NCBI GenBank assembly: GCA_040880025.1
Contig: JBBDJD010000015.1
Location: 1 to 64,000, forward strand
Source: RCIO01 sp040880025
Lineage (GTDB): Bacteria; Pseudomonadota; Alphaproteobacteria; Rhizobiales; Rhizobiaceae
Reading direction: 5' to 3'
Length of the DNA stretch: 64,000 nt
Positions 59,357 to 64,000 of this stretch are shown here, piece by piece. The number at the start of each line of letters is the position of its first letter. The first letter of the stretch is position 1. The position numbers and the translations under genes are program-made. The notes beneath the pieces are model-generated. The model had not been told where the DNA came from, made no database searches, and worked only from the letters and a program-made list of their open reading frames with translations.

Positions 59357-59432
59357 TGGTACGCCCAACGGGACTCGAACCCGTGTTTCCGCCGTGAAAG
59401 GGCGGCGTCCTAGACCGCTAGACGATGGGCGC
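59357..59432 (-). tRNA. tRNA-Glu (anticodon UUC), with encoded CCA
   Basis: On the minus strand the acceptor GCGCCCA (59432-59426) pairs with TGGGCGT, followed by the discriminator A and an encoded CCA (59359-59357). The anticodon stem CCGCC/GGCGG encloses the loop CTTTCAC, giving UUC. The T loop reads GGTTCGAGTC. The D arm is GTCTAGCGGTCTAGGAC. All parts of a cloverleaf are present. Confidence 0.97.
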
Positions 59433-59504
59433 GCAGAACGGAGCGCTTATATCAGCTTCGCTTTGCCCGGCAACCCGTGAAGCAGGCTGAATCAGGAGAA
59501 AAGT

Positions 59505-60875
59505 CTATTTTCTTTTGCGCCGGCGGCAGCGCCAGTTCCAGTCGCGTTCGGGACCGACATCCACATGAACGGAATTGGTGTGGCAATAGGTGCCGACACC
59601 GCCGCGGCCAGGCATGGTGCGCAGGAACTGGGCCAGTTCCCATTTGTCGACGCCGTCGACCTGAATATCCGCGGCGGCGCAGTACATATGGAGCGAATTG
59701 CGTGCGCCTCGCGCACGGGCGTTGTGAGGCGGACTGCGGTAGCCGGATGTGACCACGACCTTCCCGCCATATTGCCGTTCGACAGCTTTGAGTACTCGCA
59801 CGAGCGACGGCTTGAGGCAGGCGACATCGACCCGGTCGGTCTGAACCATCAATCCATTCGGCGCCAGACGGGCAAGACCGGGCGCCATCGCAAGCTGCAT
59901 GTTGACGCCTTCGTTCAGGTCGATATCGCTGTCATCATCGGTGCCCGACTTGCGACTGATTTCATACAGACTGTCCTGGCTGCGCACACCTGGCAAAGCT
60001 TCGCGGCCATAGATATTGGTGGCTGACGCCGATGCCGTTGTGGCCGGCTGCGCTGCGGCTACCCTGACCACAGGCTGTAGCTGCTTTGGCTGCGTGCGTG
60101 GTTCGGGGTCGGAGAAGAAGGCCGACAGGAAGCCGCGGCGGCGCGGGGCGGGTGGAGCAACTGCTTCCGGCGGCCGGTTTTCGAGGTAGGCGGTCGGCTG
60201 CGGCGCCTCGGGCTGGATGGTCTGTTCGGGCTCGGCCGAAGCAACGGTCACTGGCTCAGCCTCGGCAGTCTGTTCGCTGATCTCGACGGCCTCGGGCGAC
60301 GCATCGGCTGTTTCGACCCGCGGTTGCGGCGCTGGCCGGCTTTGCGGAGCAACGGTCGGCTCGGGCCTGGGTTCCGTAAAGAGCGAGGCGAAGAAGCCGC
60401 GGCGCTTGGGCTGCTGCGGGGCAGGGGCTGCTGCTGCAGGCTGGTTCTCGGGTATGGTGTCCAGATAGACGCCATCGGCCCCCATTCGCGCGGCCAGGAC
60501 CGGATCATCGACCTGCGGAGCGCCGGCGGCAGCGACCGCTATCGGAACGGTTTGTGAACCGGTTTCGGCAGCAACCGCCACCGGTTGTTCGCCATTGGCA
60601 AGCGAAGGCCGGGGGACAATTTCGTCCGGAAGTTCGGGGTCGTCTTCGGAGACGATGAAATAGTTGCCGCTGTCGGGTGGCGGCGATGCTTCGGCCACTT
60701 GCGTCTGAGGGGAACCATATGGGTTCGCGGGCTGGGCGACTAGGCCAAGCTGAGCAAGCGGGTCGGAAGAGGTGCTGCAGGAAGCCAGAAGCAGCGCCGC
60801 CAGTCCGACAGAGCCGGCACGGCCAAGAATCCGATTCCCGAGAAAGGTCAGCGGTGATGAACCGGCAGCCTTCAA
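59505..60875 (-). CDS. Lipoprotein with C-terminal peptidase M15/DUF882-type domain
   Basis: The 456-residue precursor has a lipobox (LLASC, Cys33), a long Pro/Ala/Glu-rich linker, and a YcbK-like peptidase domain in the last 130 residues. Zinc-ligand candidates are in NSLHMYCAAADIQVDG and SVHVDVGPERDWNW. The linker contains two related basic motifs, KRRGFFASLFTEPRPEP and RRRGFLSAFFSDPEPRTQP. It should act on peptidoglycan peptides from the envelope. The start is TTG 60875 with GAGGGA upstream. Confidence 0.85.
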   Translation of the reverse strand: MKAAGSSPLTFLGNRILGRAGSVGLAALLLASCSTSSDPLAQLGLVAQPANPYGSPQTQVAEASPPPDSGNYFIVSEDDPELPDEIVPRPSLANGEQPVAVAAETGSQTVPIAVAAAGAPQVDDPVLAARMGADGVYLDTIPENQPAAAAPAPQQPKRRGFFASLFTEPRPEPTVAPQSRPAPQPRVETADASPEAVEISEQTAEAEPVTVASAEPEQTIQPEAPQPTAYLENRPPEAVAPPAPRRRGFLSAFFSDPEPRTQPKQLQPVVRVAAAQPATTASASATNIYGREALPGVRSQDSLYEISRKSGTDDDSDIDLNEGVNMQLAMAPGLARLAPNGLMVQTDRVDVACLKPSLVRVLKAVERQYGGKVVVTSGYRSPPHNARARGARNSLHMYCAAADIQVDGVDKWELAQFLRTMPGRGGVGTYCHTNSVHVDVGPERDWNWRCRRRKRK

Positions 60876-61115
60876 GGCGTTTTCCCTCTGCTTTTCGGCC
60901 GGACCGGCGCGTCAGAGACGCGCTGCCCATGCTTGTCTTATCAGCTCGGTTTTACGGCATGACCGGACACGAGGCCGCAAGCGCCGGATCACCCCACCAA
61001 ACGTCGATCGCCCCCGTACCGCGAAAGCTGCGCGGCCAAACCGTCAATTCGCGTGTTTGGTCCTGCTACGGAAATCACGAATGGCAACCTATCGAATTAA
61101 ACCTGTGACTGCAAT

Positions 61116-62945
61116 TCAAACGCGCACTTTCACATAGCTTCCCGGTGCATCGCCCAGGGTCTCAGTCACGGTTCCCGGAATGCGTGCATCGACGCGCTTC
61201 CTGTCGTGGGATTCAATCCACTTGTGCCAGTGTGGCCACCACGACCCCGTCGTCTCGGCCGCGTTCGTCAGCCATCTGTCGAAATCGCCGGTCGGCTTGC
61301 CGCCAGTCCAGAACTGGTACTTGCCAGACTTTGGCGGATTAACCACGCCGGCAATATGGCCCGATCCCGCCAGCACGAACTCGACGGGGCCGCCAAAGAA
61401 GGAGCTTCCGAGGAACGCCGAGCGCGCCGGCGCGATGTGATCCTCGCGCGTCGCCAGATTGTAGATCGGGATTTTCACATCCGCGAGCGAAAGCAGTTTT
61501 CCGCCAAGCTTCATCTGGCCTTTGCTGAGGTTGTTTTCCAGGTAGCAATTGCGGAGGTAGAAGGAGTGGTTCGCAGCCGCCATTCGCGTCGAATCGGAAT
61601 TCCAGTAGAGCAGGTCGAACGGCATGGGCGCCTTGCCGCGCATGTAGTTGTTGACGACATAGGGCCAGATCAGCTCGCTTGAGCGCAGCATGTTGAAGGC
61701 CGTCGCCATGCGGGTGCCGTCAAGATAGCCCTTTTCGTTCATCGCCTTTTCGAGGGCGGCAATCTGATCCTCGTCGACAAAGACCTTGAGATCGCCGGCA
61801 TGGGTGAAATCGACCTGAGTGGTCAGGAAAGTGGCGGTGCGGATGCGGTCGTCGCCCTCGCGGGCCATCAGCGCAAGCGCGGCTGCCAGCAAGGTGCCGC
61901 CAACGCAATATCCGACGGCATTGATCTCGCGTTCGCCGGTCGCCTGTTCAATCGTATCGAGGGCGAATCGAAGGCCGAGATCGGCATAGTCATCCCAGTC
62001 CATCTGCCCGTGGCGCTCGTCGGGGTTTACCCAGGAGATCACGAACACGGTCTGGCCCTGTTCGACTGCCCAGCGGATGAAGGATTTGTCGGGATTGAGA
62101 TCGAGAATGTAGAACTTGTTGATCCATGGCGGGCAGATCAGCAGTGGGCGCTTCAGCACTTTTTTGGTTGACGGCTCATATTGAATTATTTCCACCAGTT
62201 CGTTGCGGGCAACGACCTTGCCCGGCGTGGCGGCAAGATTCTCGCCCACCACAAACCGTGAGGCATCGGACTGACGCAGCTTCAACTCGCCGTGGCCCGC
62301 CTTGATGTCCTGAGCGAGGAGGTGCATGCCCCGCACCAGATTCTCACCATTGGCGGCGACGGTTTCGCGAAACAGTTCCGGATTGGTCAGCACGAAATTG
62401 GATGGTGAGAGCGCGTTGGCGACCTGCTTGACGTAGAAGCGCGCCTTGTGCCGCGTGTGTTCGTCCAGCCCATCGGTATCCTCCACCAAATCGGCTGCCC
62501 AGCGGCTCGTCACCAGATAGGTCTGCTTGAGCAAGTCGAAGAGGGCGTTTTTCGCCCAGTCCGGATCCTGGAAACGCCTGTCGCCGCGTTCCGGCTCGAC
62601 CTCGTCGGGAAGGTCCTTTCCGCCCAGGCGCTGGACAGCGTTCGACCAGATCGAGAAATAACCGGACATCAGCCGCGTCTGCGCTTCGAGCACGCGCGAA
62701 GGGTCGGACAGCCAGAATTCGGTCAGCTTGGAGAATGTGCGGACCATGTCGGTCACGGGATCGGAGAGCGTATCGCGGACTTCGCCCTTTTCGCGCGGCT
62801 CGGCCCATGCGGCTGCTGCCTTGCCGGCTTCCTCGACCATGCGGGCGAGGTTCAGGGCAAAACGCTCGGGATCCTTGACGAGGTATTGCTCGACGCCGGC
62901 GCCTTCCTTGTCCTTGTCGTCCGCGCCATCCCGTGTGTCGCCCAT
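61116..62945 (-). CDS. phaC: Class I poly(3-hydroxyalkanoate) synthase
   Basis: The 609-residue enzyme polymerises 3-hydroxybutyryl-CoA into PHB. The lipase-like box GYCVGG contains the nucleophile Cys. The catalytic Asp is in TREDHIAPARSAFLGSS and the His in LAGSGHIAGVVNPPKSG. The conserved PPWINKFYILDLNPDKSFIR block is present. ATG 62945 gives the start MGDTRDGADDKD; in-frame ATG 62969 is possible. It is divergent from the small lipoprotein gene. The phasin lies 51 kb away. Confidence 0.96.
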   Translation of the reverse strand: MGDTRDGADDKDKEGAGVEQYLVKDPERFALNLARMVEEAGKAAAAWAEPREKGEVRDTLSDPVTDMVRTFSKLTEFWLSDPSRVLEAQTRLMSGYFSIWSNAVQRLGGKDLPDEVEPERGDRRFQDPDWAKNALFDLLKQTYLVTSRWAADLVEDTDGLDEHTRHKARFYVKQVANALSPSNFVLTNPELFRETVAANGENLVRGMHLLAQDIKAGHGELKLRQSDASRFVVGENLAATPGKVVARNELVEIIQYEPSTKKVLKRPLLICPPWINKFYILDLNPDKSFIRWAVEQGQTVFVISWVNPDERHGQMDWDDYADLGLRFALDTIEQATGEREINAVGYCVGGTLLAAALALMAREGDDRIRTATFLTTQVDFTHAGDLKVFVDEDQIAALEKAMNEKGYLDGTRMATAFNMLRSSELIWPYVVNNYMRGKAPMPFDLLYWNSDSTRMAAANHSFYLRNCYLENNLSKGQMKLGGKLLSLADVKIPIYNLATREDHIAPARSAFLGSSFFGGPVEFVLAGSGHIAGVVNPPKSGKYQFWTGGKPTGDFDRWLTNAAETTGSWWPHWHKWIESHDRKRVDARIPGTVTETLGDAPGSYVKVRV

Positions 62946-63070
62946 AGTGGCGGCGAGCCTCCCACTCATGCATCTTGTTGACATATTACAATGAGACGTC
63001 ACTACACGTCCAACTGCGTCAGCAATTTGACGCGGTGCAATCCGATTGACCGACAGGTGGCCCAACCAAC

Positions 63071-63388
63071 ATGACGGATATCGTTTCGCTGCGGCGTTTC
63101 TGTCTGGCCATACCGGCGCTGATCGCCGTCTCCGGCTGCGGATCCGTCTCGATAGACGAGGCAGTGCCCGGCGCGCGCAACACCGGCGCCTTTCCCAATA
63201 TCAATGTTTCGCAGAAAGCCGAGACCGATCAGCTTACCGACGAGGAGGCGGCGGCCCGGCTTGCCGCGCTGCAAAGCCAGCGCGCCGCACAGAAGGCCCA
63301 GCCCGACAGCCAGCAGACGGAGGTCGAGCGCCTGAAACTTCTGAAACGCACCCACGCGCAAAAGACGATCGAGGAGATCGAGAACTAG
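63071..63388 (+). CDS. Small lipoprotein, hypothetical
   Basis: The 105-residue precursor (MTDIVSLRRFCLAIPALIAV) has a lipobox VSGC, with Cys23 as the lipid site. The mature part is charged and helical, with DEEAAARLAALQSQRAAQK as the central coiled stretch. It is divergent from phaC and 48 bases ahead of the aminotransferase gene. No function is known. Confidence 0.75.
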   Translation: MTDIVSLRRFCLAIPALIAVSGCGSVSIDEAVPGARNTGAFPNINVSQKAETDQLTDEEAAARLAALQSQRAAQKAQPDSQQTEVERLKLLKRTHAQKTIEEIEN

Positions 63389-63436
63389 CCTCGCTACCCG
63401 CTTTGGGTGTATATCCCGCCGCGTTCCCGCCTCCCG

Positions 63437-64000
63437 ATGGAAAAAGCCATGGAAGAGTTTCACAAGGTCCGCCGTCTGCCGCCTTACGTGTTCGAGCAGG
63501 TCAACAGGCTCAAGGCCAGCGCGCGGGCCCAGGGCGCCGACATCATTGACCTCGGCATGGGCAATCCCGACCTGCCGACGCCGAAGGCGATCGTCGACAA
63601 ACTGTGCGACGTGGTGCGTGACCCGCGCACGCATCGCTATTCGTCTTCACGCGGCATTCCGGGCTTGAGGCGGGCGCAGGCGAACTATTACGCGCGGCGC
63701 TTTGGGGTGAAGCTCGATCCGGAGCGGCAGGTGGTGGCGACGCTTGGCTCCAAGGAGGGCTTCGCCAACATGGCGCAGGCGATCACCGCGCCCGGCGACG
63801 TGATCCTGTGCCCGAACCCGACCTATCCGATCCACGCCTTCGGCTTCCTGATGGCGGGTGGCGTGATCCGCTCCATGCAGGTGGAGCCGGACGACAAGTT
63901 CATTCCGGCGCTGGAGCGTGCGATCCGCCACTCGACGCCCAAGCCGCTGGCGCTGATCCTCAACTATCCATCCAATCCGACAGCGCATGTCGCGACGCTG
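63437..64000 (+). CDS. alaC: Class I aminotransferase, AlaC-like, 3'-truncated by the window edge
   Basis: From ATG 63437 the frame is open to the end of the window (188 codons). It begins MEKAMEEFHKVRRLPPYVFE, then shows DIIDLGMGNPDLPTPKAIVD, HRYSSSRGIPGLRRAQANYY and LILNYPSNPTAHVATL, typical of the fold-type I group containing AlaC (glutamate-pyruvate) and LL-diaminopimelate aminotransferases. The PLP lysine lies beyond the edge. ATG 63449 is an alternative start four codons later. Confidence 0.9.
   Translation, partial: MEKAMEEFHKVRRLPPYVFEQVNRLKASARAQGADIIDLGMGNPDLPTPKAIVDKLCDVVRDPRTHRYSSSRGIPGLRRAQANYYARRFGVKLDPERQVVATLGSKEGFANMAQAITAPGDVILCPNPTYPIHAFGFLMAGGVIRSMQVEPDDKFIPALERAIRHSTPKPLALILNYPSNPTAHVATL

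Noticed and set aside
59357..59432. tRNA-Glu as an integration site
   Set aside because: Neither flank carries a repeat of the tRNA 3' end or any mobility gene.

Overview
This is a GC-rich chromosomal segment of an alphaproteobacterium, most likely of the order Rhizobiales and close to Mesorhizobium/Phyllobacteriaceae (inferred). The evidence is gene content and order: mipZ, the EipB family, ClpS/ClpA, the run rpsB-tsf-pyrH-frr-uppS-cdsA-rseP-bamA-lpxD-fabZ-lpxA, the order trpD-trpC-moaC-moeA-lexA, the GTTC-N7-GTTC form of the SOS box in front of lexA, and PHB genes with a TGC-palindrome phasin promoter. Most of the window is core chromosome. No rRNA, CRISPR array, prophage or complete insertion sequence was seen. 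There is one tRNA, tRNA-Glu(UUC).

Layout. 1-9.3 kb: 3' part of gatA, a frameshifted membrane-protein gene, a YdcF/ElyC protein, a possible structured RNA ahead of a 42-residue membrane peptide, sdaA, dodecin, DUF1489, mipZ, a VWA/DnaJ-like pair and a D-Ala-D-Ala carboxypeptidase. 9.5-18.6 kb: phasin with a promoter/operator, clpS-clpA, PAP2 protein, AzlCD, HIT, an acyltransferase-like protein, GDPD and RidA. 18.6-31 kb: eipB, then the translation/envelope block from rpsB to lpxA. This block lacks dxr between cdsA and rseP, and lpxI-lpxB after lpxA, at places where relatives often have them. 31-37.3 kb: gltA, gltX, comEC and lexA. 37.5-40.95 kb: a small accessory region of unrecognised genes, richer in A/T. 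It has a gene broken at a run of eight C/G and is bracketed by copies of the 3' end of moeA. 40.95-50.7 kb: moeA, moaC, trpC, trpD, ppiD, tpiA, secG, an L,D-transpeptidase, radC and map.

50.75-58.95 kb is a single-direction catabolic cluster: TetR regulator, three-part TRAP transporter, cyclase-family hydrolase, FAH-family enzyme, BKACE-family enzyme, OsmC protein and SMP-30/lactonase. A 14-bp near-palindrome lies just upstream of the regulator. The substrate is unknown. This is the best candidate here for an undescribed metabolic system. 59-64 kb: a tiny Cys/His-rich secreted protein, tRNA-Glu, an M15-type lipoprotein peptidase, PHB synthase, a small lipoprotein and the 5' part of an aminotransferase gene.

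Small repeats are common between genes. Two unrelated palindromic elements (155 bp in moaC/moeA, 313 bp in the catabolic operon) each fit exactly between the stop codon of one gene and the start codon of the next. Each supplies the upstream gene's TAG and probably the downstream gene's ribosome binding site.
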